In this document: positions 34,165 to 42,169 of the stretch, one piece after another
Numbering within the stretch: position 1 is the first letter of the stretch
Layout of the letters: every line of letters starts with the position of its first letter
From: Akkermansia sp.
GTDB taxonomy: Bacteria; Verrucomicrobiota; Verrucomicrobiia; Verrucomicrobiales; Akkermansiaceae
NCBI RefSeq assembly: GCF_020860705.1
Contig: NZ_JAJBTT010000023.1
Span: forward strand, 1 to 45,164
Direction of reading: 5' to 3'
DNA: 45,164 nucleotides
Notes under the pieces: generated by a model
What the model saw: the letters and a program-made list of their open reading frames with translations, nothing else
Database searches by the model: none
What the model was told of the DNA's origin: nothing
Position numbers and translations under genes: made by a program

Positions 34165-35559
34165 ATGGCAATCCAGGCCCGACATTTCCGCCAATGGTCC
34201 GCATTCCTCATTCTGCTTGCGCTGGGAGGAACGGCGGCCTGGTTCCTGATGCCCAGGGAATGGTCCCAGATGCAGTGGGAAATTCCCGGCACGCCGTCCG
34301 AATATCCGCTCGCCCAGCTTCTGCGGCCCTGGCTCATCCTGCTGGGCTGCTTCCTTCCGGCGTTTGGCATGTTCCTGTACAACCGTGCGGACATCATGGA
34401 CAAATACGTGGCCCGCACCTGGTTGACGGCCTTCATCATGTGCACGGCCATCCTGACGCTGATTTACATTATCGGCGACTTTGCAGATAACGTGGGGGAC
34501 CTGATGAACCTGGATTCCCCCCTTGCAGGCACCTTCCGCTTCTACCTGAGCCAGCTGCCCATGATCCTGAACCTGGTTCTGCCCTACACTCTTCTTCTGG
34601 GAACGCTCTGGGCTCTTACCAAGCTTTCCTCCTCCTCGGAAATCACCGGCATGCTGCAATCCGGAAGATCCCTGCTCCGGATCAATGCCCCGGTCATCAT
34701 CGGCGCCATCTTTGCGGCCATCTACTTCGGCATCTTCGGGTTCCACTGGGCGCCCAATTCCGTTTTATACAGGAAACTCATGTTTTCCTCCCTGAGCCAG
34801 AACCATAATGACGACTCTTCCCATAGCTCCATTTACAAGAACGATGCGGAATCCCGTATCTGGTACCTCGGTAACCCGCCGGGAATCGACTCCCCCGGCG
34901 AACCTTTCAGGCAGGTGCGCGTGGAGCAATTCAGCGCGCCCGGCAAAATGGAATACGAGTTGTTTGCTGATGAAGCTTCCTGGGACCAGGCTTCCAGAAC
35001 ATGGACATTCCGCCATGCCATCAGAAGGAACTACTCTCAGGAGGAGCCCAGGCAACTGAATGACGTGCCCGTTTTTGCCGGGAATGAATACCAGACGCTG
35101 AAAGAGCATTATTCCGAGACCCCATGGCAGCTGATTTCCCCCAACGTCCGCGTGGATACCCAGGGAACTCCGGCCCTTCAGGAAATTCTCAGGAACGGCA
35201 CCACGAATGCCAAATACATCAGAAGCCTGGAAACGGAATGGCACGTCAGGATAGCCCGCATTTTCTCCTGCATCATCCTTACCTTCATCGCCATTCCCTC
35301 CGCCATCACGTTCCAGAGGCGCTCCGCCATGTCCGGCATCGGCATCGCCCTGTTTCTGGCGGCGGCCATGGTGTTCCTGTATGAGTTCTTCCCCACCCTG
35401 GCCTCTGCAGGCTACATCCCCACCTGGCTGGGAGCGTGGATGCCCAACATCATTTACATCATCATCGCCATCCGGCTGTTCCAGACCAAGCTGGCCCACA
35501 GAAGTTTCATGGAAATGCTGAAAGGCTTGAAAAAGACACCCGTCCATGACCACCCCTGA
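34165..35559 (+). CDS. LptF/LptG-family permease
   Basis: A 464-residue inner-membrane protein. Typical YjgP/YjgQ features are present: DKYVARTWLTAF near the first core membrane segment, LSQLPMILNLVLPYTLLLGTLWALTKLSSSSEITGMLQSG, a periplasmic domain (about 205-360) and a closing membrane group (ARIFSCIILTFIAIPSAITF, GIGIALFLAAAMVFLYEF, ILTYI-like last helix). It should pair with LptB in export of lipopolysaccharide to the outer membrane. An extra hydrophobic segment near the N-terminus (about 12-28) and another at 52-70 precede the usual first segment, longer than standard. LptF versus LptG is not resolved. The last codons overlap the next gene by 14 nt. Confidence 0.9.
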   Translation: MAIQARHFRQWSAFLILLALGGTAAWFLMPREWSQMQWEIPGTPSEYPLAQLLRPWLILLGCFLPAFGMFLYNRADIMDKYVARTWLTAFIMCTAILTLIYIIGDFADNVGDLMNLDSPLAGTFRFYLSQLPMILNLVLPYTLLLGTLWALTKLSSSSEITGMLQSGRSLLRINAPVIIGAIFAAIYFGIFGFHWAPNSVLYRKLMFSSLSQNHNDDSSHSSIYKNDAESRIWYLGNPPGIDSPGEPFRQVRVEQFSAPGKMEYELFADEASWDQASRTWTFRHAIRRNYSQEEPRQLNDVPVFAGNEYQTLKEHYSETPWQLISPNVRVDTQGTPALQEILRNGTTNAKYIRSLETEWHVRIARIFSCIILTFIAIPSAITFQRRSAMSGIGIALFLAAAMVFLYEFFPTLASAGYIPTWLGAWMPNIIYIIIAIRLFQTKLAHRSFMEMLKGLKKTPVHDHP

Positions 35560-36226
35560 CCAGACAGCCGTTCTGAAAGCCCGCGAACTGCTCCACCAGG
35601 CACGCGCCGTGATCTTCGACTTTGACGGACTGCTGGTGGATACGGAGTATGCCATTTATTCCTCCTGGGCGCGCGTGTTCGCCTCCTGCGGCCACCCGTT
35701 GCCCCTGGATTTGTTCAACCAATGCCTGGGAAGCGGCTACACCCACTGGAATCCCGGAGACCATCTGGAACAGCTGACGAACCGTACATTCAACTGGGAA
35801 ACCATTAACGCCCGGCGTCAGGAGGAAATCGTCCGCGATTTGGAACACGCGGGCCTCCTCCCCGGCGCCCGCGAACTCATCTGCCGCCTGGCGGAAGCGG
35901 GAACACCCATGGGAGTGGCATCCAGCTCCTCCCACCGTTGGGTGGATGGCTGGCTGAACAAGCTGGACATTATGCCGTATTTCCAGACCGTCGTCTGCCG
36001 TGATGACGGCCTTCCCGTCAAACCGGATCCGGCCCTGTTCTTGAAAGCTGCGGAAAACCTGGGCATGCCGCCGTCCCAATGCCTGGTGCTGGAAGACTCC
36101 CAGAACGGCACTACGGCCGCATTCCGCGCAGGCATGCCCGTCATCTCCATCCCGAACCGGGTGACGGAACAGGCGGACTTTTCCCTGGCAACCAGTAAAA
36201 TCCGCTCACTGACGGAACTTCTTTAA
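35546..36226 (+). CDS. HAD-superfamily hydrolase, beta-phosphoglucomutase-like
   Basis: A 226-residue HAD protein with a helical C1 cap. Motif I is VIFDFDGLLVDTE, motif II VASSSSHRWV, motif III the Lys in PVKPDPALFLKAAENLG, and motif IV LEDSQNGTTAAFRAGM. The pattern matches the beta-phosphoglucomutase/phosphatase subgroup (GS-type small-molecule phosphatases). Substrate unknown. It starts inside the end of the LptF/G-like gene and so is probably co-translated with it. Confidence 0.92.
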   Translation: MTTPDQTAVLKARELLHQARAVIFDFDGLLVDTEYAIYSSWARVFASCGHPLPLDLFNQCLGSGYTHWNPGDHLEQLTNRTFNWETINARRQEEIVRDLEHAGLLPGARELICRLAEAGTPMGVASSSSHRWVDGWLNKLDIMPYFQTVVCRDDGLPVKPDPALFLKAAENLGMPPSQCLVLEDSQNGTTAAFRAGMPVISIPNRVTEQADFSLATSKIRSLTELL

Positions 36227-36269
36227 GAAGCCCATATCGCAACGCTTGTTTCTTGACGAAATTCCCTTC

Positions 36270-36719
36270 ATGCCTTATGTAAGGAGAATGGCTCCCCAAC
36301 ATACTCCATTATACCACTACCGTGTCAAAGACAAGATTGTAGGCCCCATCTCCCTGACGGACCTCCATGCCTTGCTTACTTCCAAGAAAATTCTTCCGGA
36401 CACCATGATCCGGGAAGAACATTCCCAATGCTGGATGCCGCTCACGGCAGAATTGCGCCGCCAGGAACGCCTGGCGCGCCTCAGGGCATCCGCCTTCATG
36501 CTTTCCTGCCGCCCTCCCAAAAGCTGCCTCCTGTTTTACAGCATTGCCATTCTCCTGCTGGCATGCGGCGTGGCGCATTCCATCATGCTCCGCACCATTC
36601 TTTACATGGAAGTGCTGTTTGTCCCCTCCATGGTGTTTTTCATGGGGAAAATGCTGATGTACATGCACCTTCTTACCGGAGGCATCAGGAAAAAGCCCAT
36701 GGATGAACCGGAACACTGA
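36270..36719 (+). CDS. GYF-domain membrane protein
   Basis: A 149-residue protein. Residues about 12-55 resemble the GYF_2 domain (YHYRVKDKIVGPISLTDLHAL, then the ILPDTMIREE and CWMPL positions), which binds proline-rich peptides or acts as an adaptor. Two membrane segments follow (LLFYSIAILLLACGVAHSIML and VLFVPSMVFFMGKMLMYMHLL). The start is uncertain: ATG 36270 is listed; ATG 36288, with AAGGAG immediately before it, is the main alternative. A degraded homologue of its C-terminal half lies 230 nt downstream. Confidence 0.7.
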   Translation: MPYVRRMAPQHTPLYHYRVKDKIVGPISLTDLHALLTSKKILPDTMIREEHSQCWMPLTAELRRQERLARLRASAFMLSCRPPKSCLLFYSIAILLLACGVAHSIMLRTILYMEVLFVPSMVFFMGKMLMYMHLLTGGIRKKPMDEPEH

Positions 36720-36950
36720 CCGGACGGCCACGTTCGCCGTTGCCCTCTTTTCCCTTTCTCTTCATCTGTTTCCATAGACACCACACCCGGCAAAGCAGCG
36801 CTATCATTACCGTACCGATGAAAAAAACGACGGCCCGCCAGCAAGGACGTAATCGGCACGCTGGCAGCAGCGGGCAAACTTCCCTGTTCCTCTACCATGC
36901 CCAGGAAAGAGGATTCCCGGAATGGGATTTCCCTTTCCTCCATGCTGTAA

Positions 36951-37229
36951 CGTTACATCAAATTCAAGGCGTTCCAGCCTTCAAAAAAGCAGCAGCCTTT
37001 CATCCGCCTGTTGTTTGATGCAGGTGCCGCCGTCTTTTTCTGCTTTGGAATGGGAGTCTTTTTCCTGATAAACCATGCCGCCCTGGAAATAATCACCCTG
37101 TTTCCCCGCATCCTCGTTTTCATGGGCAAGCTTTCATGCTGCGTCCACGCACTTGTTGAAAAATACAGCATCGCCGCCGTTCCCGGCGGGACAGCCAATC
37201 TCCCGAAAATCCTCCCCTTCCTTAGATAA
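36951..37229 (+). pseudogene. Degraded second copy of the GYF-protein membrane region
   Basis: The frame after the TAA at 36948-36950 has no ATG and encodes RLLFDAGAAVFFCFGMGVFF, a hydrophilic-poor turn and LFPRILVFMGKLSCCVHAL. These align with LLFYSIAILLLACGVAH and LFVPSMVFFMGKMLMYMHLL of the gene just upstream, in the same order and spacing. The GYF part is missing. I infer a tandem duplicate that lost its 5' half. The only starts would be TTG codons such as 37011. The segment 36720-36950 between them holds no frame I can support. Confidence 0.6.
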
Positions 37230-37291
37230 AATCCGTCCAATATCTTCTGCTATTTCCAGTTTCCTGCTGCATGGGGCCTGGTAAACCCGCC

Positions 37292-37328
37292 ATAAAAAAC
37301 CGCCGGAACCGCAATGGTCCCGACGGTT
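37292..37328 (-). terminator. Terminator after fabD
   Basis: A 13-bp stem with arms 37316-37328 and 37298-37310 (two G-U pairs in the minus transcript) and a 5-nt loop is followed by TTTTTT. It lies 22 nt past the fabD stop, so fabD seems to end its own transcript. Confidence 0.85.
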
Positions 37329-37349
37329 AAAAAATCACTATTCCGGAAA

Positions 37350-38276
37350 CTACTTGTTCAGTTCCGCAACGGCGGCTTCTAAGCTGGGCACGTCTTCAAT
37401 GGAAATGACGGTAGCTTCCTTGCAGATGCGGCCCATCATGCCGGCCAGCGTTTTGCCCGGTCCCAGTTCAATAAAAAGGCGGTGTCCCTGGTCCACCAGC
37501 TTCTGCATGGAGGCCGTCCAGCGCACGGAACCGCACACCTGGTGTTCCAGCACATTGCGGATGTCGTCCGGGCCTTCCACGACGCGTGCTTCATAATTGC
37601 AGTAAACGGGCATGGAAGGCGTGCCGAAGGAGACATTCTTCAATTCCTCCGCCAGTTTCACCATAGCGCTGTGCATCAGGCGGGAATGGTAGGCACCCGC
37701 TACGTTGAGCTTCTTGGCAATCTTGCATCCAGCGGCCTTGGCTCCGGCAATCGCCTTGTCCACGCCTTCTTCCGTGCCGGAAACGACCGTCTGGCCGGGG
37801 CAGTTGAAATTAGCTACGTCCACGTCGCATTCCTGCGCCAGCTTGATGACGTTTTCATCCGTGCCGCCGATCATGGCGGCCATGGTGCCCTTCGTGGCGT
37901 TGCAGGCTTCCTCCATGAACGCGCCGCGCTTCTGAACCAGGCGCAGGCCTTCTTCAAAAGAATAGGTCCCTGCGGCGGCATGCGCCGTAAATTCCCCCAG
38001 GGAAAGGCCGGCGGCGGCCACGGGATTCAGGGAAGGCACCAGTTCCTTCAAGACAGCCAGGCAGGCCAGGCCATGCACATAAAGGGCCGGCTGGCAATTG
38101 CAGGTGCGGGTCAATTCTTCCCCGGGACCTTCAAACATGATGGAAGAGAGGGATTCCCCAAGCGCCTTGTCCGCCTGCTCAATCAGGGCCCTGGCGGCAG
38201 GATACTGGTCATACAAATCTTTGCCCATGCCTACTTTTTGGGCACCTTGTCCGGAAAACAATAATACTGCGTCCAT
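37350..38276 (-). CDS. fabD: Malonyl-CoA:ACP transacylase
   Basis: A 308-residue cytoplasmic enzyme that moves malonyl groups from CoA to acyl carrier protein for fatty acid synthesis. The Q-loop FSGQGAQ is at the N-terminus, nucleophile Ser92 in GLSLGE, Arg117 in QKRGAF, His197 in GAYHS, and the closing ELGPGKTLAGM. Length is typical. It stands alone here rather than in a fab cluster, with its own promoter and terminator. No Shine-Dalgarno site is seen in front of the ATG. Confidence 0.97.
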   Translation of the reverse strand: MDAVLLFSGQGAQKVGMGKDLYDQYPAARALIEQADKALGESLSSIMFEGPGEELTRTCNCQPALYVHGLACLAVLKELVPSLNPVAAAGLSLGEFTAHAAAGTYSFEEGLRLVQKRGAFMEEACNATKGTMAAMIGGTDENVIKLAQECDVDVANFNCPGQTVVSGTEEGVDKAIAGAKAAGCKIAKKLNVAGAYHSRLMHSAMVKLAEELKNVSFGTPSMPVYCNYEARVVEGPDDIRNVLEHQVCGSVRWTASMQKLVDQGHRLFIELGPGKTLAGMMGRICKEATVISIEDVPSLEAAVAELNK

Positions 38277-38288
38277 AGTTGAGGCTAA

Positions 38289-38317
38289 ATTATACTGTCC
38301 TAAGGAGAAAGAAGCAA
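38289..38317 (-). promoter_or_regulatory. fabD promoter, close to the start codon
   Basis: On the minus strand, TTGCTT (38317-38312), a 17-nt spacer and a perfect TATAAT (38294-38289). The -10 ends 12 nt before the fabD ATG, so the predicted transcript has an untranslated region of only about 6 nt. This explains the absence of a ribosome-binding site. Confidence 0.7.
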
Positions 38318-38489
38318 GAGCGATGAAATTTTCTTCCTTCTCCTGTGCTGTTCATAGACACCGTTTCAACTTTCTCGGTTTCAAATCTGTACGCCTCGGA
38401 AGTTAGTGAGAGGATCATCCCTTATACCCTTCCTTATCAAAAATTCAGGAAAATACTATGTTACAAATATGTTCAATGAGAAACTAACC

Positions 38490-38831
38490 TCATTCATCAA
38501 GTCTACTTTCTATTGCCTGAACAATCCATTCTTCTAACGATTTCCCTTCCCCCACCGCTTTCTTACTGATTTTATTCAAGGTGGAATTTTTCATTCGCAC
38601 TGCAATTTGCGATTCAAGTTCAATGGGATAAATGTCACGCATCATATGGCGAAGAGACGCTTGCGCATTTTTGGGAATACTCTGTCGAGCAAACCAATTG
38701 TGGATAACAGTCACTTGAAGACCGAGGGCTTTCGCCAATTCCACACGACTGATGGCATGCTCATGCATCCATTGTCCCAATAACTTAATGTCAACACTCT
38801 CTGGAGAGGGATCGCAGTTCCTTGTAAACAT
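38490..38831 (-). CDS. Small DNA-binding protein: HTH plus ribbon-helix-helix-like C-terminus
   Basis: About 113 residues from the ATG at 38831. The N-terminal half reads as a helix-turn-helix (LLGQWMHEHAISRVELAKALGLQVTVIHNWFARQSIP), Cro/C1-like. The C-terminal half (ESQIAVRMKNSTLNKIS, a turn, then SLEEWIVQAIESRL) has the strand-helix-helix pattern of ribbon-helix-helix repressors. The frame extends upstream to an ATG at 38891, but that start would sit inside the operator-like repeats, so the shorter form is preferred; ATG 38858 is also possible. It lies in an AT-rich island, divergent from a membrane coiled-coil gene that it may regulate. Two DNA-binding folds in one small protein is unusual. 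Confidence 0.6.
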   Translation of the reverse strand: MFTRNCDPSPESVDIKLLGQWMHEHAISRVELAKALGLQVTVIHNWFARQSIPKNAQASLRHMMRDIYPIELESQIAVRMKNSTLNKISKKAVGEGKSLEEWIVQAIESRLDE

Positions 38832-38882
38832 GCGATGGCAGTATCCAGCAAAAATCATCACAGAAAAAGAATGAGCTTGCCC

Positions 38883-38933
38883 AACTCGCATACGTTATCA
38901 TAATAACTCGCATATGATTACTAATATAATCAT
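38883..38933. promoter_or_regulatory. Operator-like repeats between the divergent island genes
   Basis: AACTCGCATA occurs twice in direct orientation (38883-38892 and 38905-38914), 22 bp apart, about two DNA turns, on the same face of the helix. Directly after comes a perfect 7-bp inverted repeat, ATGATTA (38914-38920) and TAATCAT (38927-38933), with a 6-nt centre. Such an array suits binding by the nearby HTH/RHH-like protein and control of both divergent genes. Confidence 0.5.
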
Positions 38934-39013
38934 TTTCATCACAACACCTGTCTAATAACCACGTCCCAATCAAAAGCATTTCCGATACTTTTCACCCTTA
39001 CCAAGCAAACACA

Positions 39014-40078
39014 ATGAGATACATATTCATTCTCCTCACCATCGCCTCCATCATTGTTAGTACCTGGTACACCAAAGACTTAAAACTGACTCAGGAAAGA
39101 GTTATAAACGAAACCAAATTTGAACATGAAAAGGAGGGCGCAGCTTATGAGACAAAATACAATCAATTGAACACACGCATTGCCGCAACCTATGACGATC
39201 TTAAACTGGAAAAAGAAGACTACGACAATAAAATTTCTACAGTACAAGAGCGAATCAAAATGCGACTGGAAGAGGAACAGCGTAAGGCAAATCAAAACAA
39301 ACAGAAGGCGGAACGCGACATTCGCCGCAAACAAATTGTATTAGCTCACCGGAATTTATCGGCTAAAGAATGGGAAATAACACTGGCCGCTTTCAAAAAA
39401 AGACGGCAAGAGATAGCTCAAATCATCCAGAAAAACCGTGAACAAATTACAATCAATACGACTAAATTATCGGCCATCATCGCTGCGGACAGAAAAGAAA
39501 TAGGAGAACGGGAGGATGCAGTCCGGAGAGCGGCGCAAAACGCGATGGCAGCCGGCCGGGCGGGAGGCCGCGGAACAAGCTACGCAATCATCGAAGCCAA
39601 GGAAGCGATGGAAAAGAAGCACCAAAATCTTACCAAAGCTGTAACCGCACAAAATCAAAAACTGAATCATTCCATCCAATCTCTTGAAGAGGAGTTAATC
39701 AGGATGGATAAGGAGGAAGAAAATTTCATGAACTCCAATTCTCCTCATCAAAAGAGATATGATCTTCCCATTAAAGAAAAAGAAGTCGAGTCCACGCCCT
39801 CAATCACACCTGTAGATCCCGAAATCATCAAATTACAAAATATACATAGAAGAAATGTAGAAAGAATACAAAACTCCCTGAATGTTTTAGAAAACAAGCG
39901 CCAGAATCTTTATAAGCAATGGAATGATTTTAAACGAATCACGGGCAAAGAAAGGACCGAACTCAGAGAACAGCACAGGAGAGATTTACAACATGCTACT
40001 TTCACGGGGTATGCAGCTATCGGGCTGTTTTCCGTCTTAACCCTCTTTTCATTCGCCCTGTACCACCGCTTGGAATAA
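39014..40078 (+). CDS. Membrane protein with long coiled coil (unknown function)
   Basis: A 354-residue protein I do not recognise. A hydrophobic segment at the N-terminus (about 3-18) and another near the C-terminus (about 330-349) bracket an almost wholly helical, highly charged region rich in Lys, Glu, Arg, Gln and Asn. A short flexible AAGRAGGRGTSYA stretch around residue 180 could be the turn of an antiparallel hairpin, and a Pro-rich linker (about 250-275) breaks the coil again. Codon use is AT-rich, unlike neighbours, which suggests transfer. Both ends in the membrane would leave the coil looped on one side. The divergent DNA-binding gene is its only partner in sight. Confidence 0.75.
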   Translation: MRYIFILLTIASIIVSTWYTKDLKLTQERVINETKFEHEKEGAAYETKYNQLNTRIAATYDDLKLEKEDYDNKISTVQERIKMRLEEEQRKANQNKQKAERDIRRKQIVLAHRNLSAKEWEITLAAFKKRRQEIAQIIQKNREQITINTTKLSAIIAADRKEIGEREDAVRRAAQNAMAAGRAGGRGTSYAIIEAKEAMEKKHQNLTKAVTAQNQKLNHSIQSLEEELIRMDKEEENFMNSNSPHQKRYDLPIKEKEVESTPSITPVDPEIIKLQNIHRRNVERIQNSLNVLENKRQNLYKQWNDFKRITGKERTELREQHRRDLQHATFTGYAAIGLFSVLTLFSFALYHRLE

Positions 40079-40160
40079 AAATAGAGAAAATAAGTATTCT
40101 AACTGTTAAGATAAACTGTCAATCAGTTATAAGATTACACAATAGACAATATCCTGACTT

Positions 40161-40197
40161 TAAATCCTCAGCAATTTGCAAAAATGCTGAGGATTTA
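40161..40197. terminator. Perfect 13-bp inverted repeat downstream of the coiled-coil gene
   Basis: Arms 40161-40173 and 40185-40197 match perfectly with an 11-nt loop, 83 nt after the coiled-coil gene stop. There is no strong T run beyond the arm on the plus strand, so it is either a weak terminator or an RNA-stabilising hairpin. The rest of 40079-40388 is AT-rich and holds only this hairpin and the rplQ terminator. Confidence 0.5.
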
Positions 40198-40325
40198 TCA
40201 TATACGTACATATCTCATTGTTTAAAATATTCAAAAACTAAGGACAATTCATTTTTCAATTTTTTATCTCGCCACTATGATTTCCATAGTGATCCTCTCT
40301 GGTACATCAGACGTTCACTATAAGC

Positions 40326-40366
40326 ATAAAAAATCCACCTCGGATTTTCTTAAATCCGAGGTGGAT
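40326..40366 (-). terminator. Terminator after rplQ
   Basis: A perfect 15-bp stem with arms 40352-40366 and 40333-40347 and a 4-nt loop is followed on the minus strand by TTTTTTAT. It begins 23 nt past the rplQ stop. It also faces the end of the coiled-coil gene and may stop transcription arriving from the island. Confidence 0.92.
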
Positions 40367-40388
40367 ATGAATACTTTAAATAAACGTT

Positions 40389-40799
40389 TTAGGCAGTGGC
40401 TTCCGTGGTGGCGGGAGCTTCTTCCTTTTCAGCCGTTTCACGGGGCAGATCGATGATTTCGATCATGGCCACGAGCGCGGAGTCCGTCAGGCGCTGGCCC
40501 AGCTTGATGATGCGGGTATAGCCGCCCTTGCGTTCCGCACAGAGGGGAGCAATTTCATCAAACAGGCGCTTGACGGCGGCCGTGTTATGAATCGTGGCCA
40601 CGGCCAGGCGGCGGGAATGGATGTCACCGCGCTTGGCAAGAGTGATCAGCTTTTCCACGTAGGGACGGAGAGCCTTGGCCTTCGCCAGGGTGGTGGTGAT
40701 GCGGCCGTTGAGAATGAGGCTGCATGCCTGGTTGGCGAGCAAAGCCCTGCGATGGGAGGCGTTGCGCTGAAGCTTGGAGGTTTTTACACCGTGTCTCAT
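40389..40799 (-). CDS. rplQ: 50S ribosomal protein L17
   Basis: A 136-residue protein of the large ribosomal subunit. The start MRHGVKTSKLQRNASHRRALLANQA and the segment TLAKAKALRPYVEKLITLAKRGD are diagnostic, as is RKGGYTRIIKLGQR. A short acidic, Ala/Thr-rich tail follows the conserved core. It lies 36 nt downstream of rpoA, the usual order, and ends with a strong terminator. Confidence 0.98.
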   Translation of the reverse strand: MRHGVKTSKLQRNASHRRALLANQACSLILNGRITTTLAKAKALRPYVEKLITLAKRGDIHSRRLAVATIHNTAAVKRLFDEIAPLCAERKGGYTRIIKLGQRLTDSALVAMIEIIDLPRETAEKEEAPATTEATA

Positions 40800-40835
40800 G
40801 ATGATATTTTTCTATGTGTGTTGGTTTTGTGAGAT

Positions 40836-41960
40836 TTAGTCGTCGTCGTCTTCGATGTTGGCGGCAATCAGGTCTGCCAGGCCCACGGGGCTTTCCTCTT
40901 CCAGGCCCAGGCGCGGCTTGGCCTGCGGCACGGGGCCGGTAAGCAGGGAGGGATCCACCTGGACGCCCAGGGAAAGGCCCAGTTCCAGCAGCTTGTCCTT
41001 GATTTCGTTCAGGGACTTCTTGCCGAAGTTGCGGTACTTGAGCATTTCGCTTTCGCTCTTCATGGCGAGCTGGCCAACGGTGGTAATGTTGGCGTTGTTG
41101 AGGCAGTTGGCGGCGCGCACGGACAGCTCGATTTCGTTGACGCTCATGTTGAGCAGCTTGCGAAGGCGGGCCGTTTCCTCGTCCTGGACGGCGGAAGGAG
41201 CTTCCTCAAAGTTGACCTGCTTGTCGTCGTAGTTGACGAACACGTCCAGGTGGTGGCGCAAAATGGCGGAGGCCTGGAGCATGGCGTCTGCGGGGGCGAT
41301 GCGGCCGTCCGTCCAGACTTCAAGAATCAGCTTGTCGTAGTCGGTCATCTGTCCCACACGGGTATTCTGCACAGAATACTTCACACGGGTGACCGGGGAG
41401 AAAATGGAGTCGATCGGGATCACGCCAATGGGCATGTCCGGCACCTTGTTTTCGTCGCCAGTGGCAAAACCGCGGCCGACGCGTACCTGGAATTCACATT
41501 CGAACATGGTGTCCTGGTCCAGGGTGCAGATGATTTGATCAGGATTGACCACCTGGTAGGTGGTGTCGTCAGCGATGTCGGCGGCGGTCACGATGCCCTG
41601 CTTGTGGACGCGCAGGGAAAGCAGGCGCGGTTCCTTGCCGTTGTGCTTGAACTTGACTTTTTTCAGATTCAGCACAATTTCCGTCACGTCTTCCACCACG
41701 CCGGGCAGGGAAGAAAATTCATGCTGTGCGCCGGCGATGCGGACGGAGGTGATGGCAGCGCCTTCCAGGGAGCCCAGAAGAACGCGGCGCAGGGAGTTGC
41801 CGAGCGTATGGCCGTAACCGTTTTCAAACGGTTCCGCAATGAAGGTCAGATGATTCGCATCATTCGGATCTTCAATTTTTTCCAGACGGCTGGGAACTTC
41901 AAAGCGAGCCAGCGTGGTAACGGCGGTTTCTTCTGCAGTAGTGGTTTCGTTTTCCGACAT
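40836..41960 (-). CDS. rpoA: RNA polymerase alpha subunit
   Basis: A 374-residue subunit that nucleates assembly of RNA polymerase. The N-terminal domain shows FENGYGHTLGNSLRRVLLGSLEGAAITS and later MPIGVIPIDSIFSPVTRVKYSV. The C-terminal domain (about 272-335) has LSVRAANCLNNANITTVGQLA and RNFGKKSLNEIKDKL, used for UP-element and activator contacts. An extended C-terminal tail of about 40 residues with acidic end (IEDDDD) goes beyond the E. coli protein. No rpsM, rpsK or rpsD lies upstream; a divergent LOG-family gene is there instead, so rpoA-rplQ form a two-gene unit. Confidence 0.98.
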   Translation of the reverse strand: MSENETTTAEETAVTTLARFEVPSRLEKIEDPNDANHLTFIAEPFENGYGHTLGNSLRRVLLGSLEGAAITSVRIAGAQHEFSSLPGVVEDVTEIVLNLKKVKFKHNGKEPRLLSLRVHKQGIVTAADIADDTTYQVVNPDQIICTLDQDTMFECEFQVRVGRGFATGDENKVPDMPIGVIPIDSIFSPVTRVKYSVQNTRVGQMTDYDKLILEVWTDGRIAPADAMLQASAILRHHLDVFVNYDDKQVNFEEAPSAVQDEETARLRKLLNMSVNEIELSVRAANCLNNANITTVGQLAMKSESEMLKYRNFGKKSLNEIKDKLLELGLSLGVQVDPSLLTGPVPQAKPRLGLEEESPVGLADLIAANIEDDDD

Positions 41961-42137
41961 AATCGTATGTAATGTACCGGGTTTCCCCTCAACACGGACA
42001 CGGCGGACAAACCGCCTGAAGGACCTACGGCATGTGTTGAAAACGCCCGTGCGGGGAGCAATTTAACGATCTGCCTTCAACAATCAACTCTTTTCATGTC
42101 CGCCGGCAAATTTTCTGTGACTTAACGTGCGTCATCT

Positions 42138-42166
42138 GTCATAGTGGCGGCAAACCTATATACCAA
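42138..42166 (-). promoter_or_regulatory. Possible rpoA promoter
   Basis: TTGGTA (42166-42161), 17-nt spacer, TATGAC (42143-42138) on the minus strand, each 4 of 6 matches to consensus. It would give an rpoA leader of about 170 nt. On the plus strand, TATATA at 42157-42162 lies only 7 nt before the LOG gene ATG and could be its -10, without a good -35. Both are weak calls. Confidence 0.3.
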
Positions 42167-42169
42167 CTC

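Noticed and set aside
38490..38891. Toxin-antitoxin pair made of the HTH protein and the coiled-coil protein
   Set aside because: The genes are divergent and the partner is a 354-residue membrane coiled coil, unlike known toxins; no direct evidence.
38400..40330. AT-rich island as a prophage or transposon
   Set aside because: No integrase, transposase, terminal repeats or tRNA target was seen; only composition and gene content suggest transfer.
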